Both the position numbers and the translations under genes were made by a program. A stretch of DNA of 64,000 nt from Chondrus crispus (Eukaryota > Rhodophyta > Florideophyceae > Gigartinales > Gigartinaceae). Below, one piece after another: positions 63,683 through 64,000 of the stretch. Position 1 is the first letter of the stretch, and every line of letters begins with the position of its first letter. The stretch lies in NCBI RefSeq assembly GCF_000350225.1, contig NW_005179122.1, forward strand, positions 62,001 to 126,000. The letters run 5' to 3'. The notes beneath the pieces were generated by a model. It was not told where the DNA came from, did not search any database, and saw only the letters and a program-made list of their open reading frames with translations.

Positions 63683-64000
63683 TAGGATAATACGGGGTAG
63701 GACTTTAAGCAGGGAGGCAGTGGGTTCTTATCAGACCTTGTTCCGGAGAGCGCGATACGGGAGGGCAGGGAAGGCTGGAGGGGAAGTGCGGAGGATTGCG
63801 CCAGTGTTGAAGCAGATATATGAACGACAGGCGAAAGGCAGTCGGGGCGGTGATGCGGACGCAGAGCAGGGACGGAGGCGGCTGTGGAAGGGGGGCCAGA
63901 CGGAGCATCAGATCCTGCGGGAGGGTCGGTCGATTCAGCAGAGAGAGATGGAATTTTTTTTTCCCGCAGAATAGGTTTGTGGGTCTTCGCGCGCTGATCT
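63683..64000. other. Window end without a supported gene
   Basis: A plus frame at 63645-63974 is basic and has no motif, so I see nothing certain. Confidence 0.4.

Noticed and set aside
1..64000. rRNA or tRNA genes
   Set aside because: I saw no sequence with the conserved rRNA blocks or a full tRNA cloverleaf. A covariance search (tRNAscan-SE, Infernal) would settle this.

Overview
The window reads as nuclear DNA of a eukaryote with few introns. A red alga, for example a florideophyte such as Chondrus, is my best guess. The hints are intron-poor housekeeping genes packed tightly on both strands, a secreted cysteine-rich protein ending in a Hedgehog-type Hint domain, and many chromodomain Ty3/Gypsy elements. 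The organism is an inference; nothing in the sequence names it.

About 1-52 kb is a graveyard of nested mobile elements. Element A (1-7861, 5' end outside the window) is a chromovirus with an intact 3' pol reading frame. After it come 4.9 kb of extra sequence holding a long antisense frame, a 66-bp hairpin repeat, a polypurine tract and the 3' LTR. Element B (10348-26019) is a decayed full-length chromovirus: LTR, primer site, gag, protease, RT/RNase H, integrase, chromodomain, a long non-coding 3' region and LTR. Its own gag is interrupted by a solo LTR of the same family, with a perfect 5-bp target duplication. Element C (27390-34656) has two similar 0.7-kb LTRs and carries only gag remnants, in two diverged tandem copies. 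Its 3' half is a roughly 1.6-kb array of about 71-bp units, each folding into up to three small hairpins. Solo LTRs of the A and B families and an LTR of a fourth kind lie at 42-46.8 kb. A CACTA/Plavaka-like transposase pseudogene (35.7-38.8 kb), a spliced gene of unknown function (39.7-41.4 kb), a PIF/Harbinger transposase pseudogene convergent with a Myb/SANT-like companion (48.4-51.3 kb) and a small inverted-repeat element (51.75-52.05 kb) complete this part.

From 52.4 kb to the end the sequence is gene-dense host DNA. It holds a bifunctional 6-phosphofructo-2-kinase/fructose-2,6-bisphosphatase, an NCBP3-like cap-binding protein, a PEN-2-like membrane protein, a small protein that may be plastid-targeted, a two-exon short-chain dehydrogenase, a DPH7-like WD40 protein, a RING-H2 membrane E3 ligase and the Hint-domain protein. 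Several neighbours are divergent over 370-430 bp, so they may share promoters. A 45-bp run of N (53906-53950) lies just upstream of the kinase gene.

The most unusual signal is the covarying triple-hairpin array in element C (31.5-33.1 kb). Next are the antisense frame and duplicated polypurine-tract junctions of element A. All counts and comparisons were made by eye.
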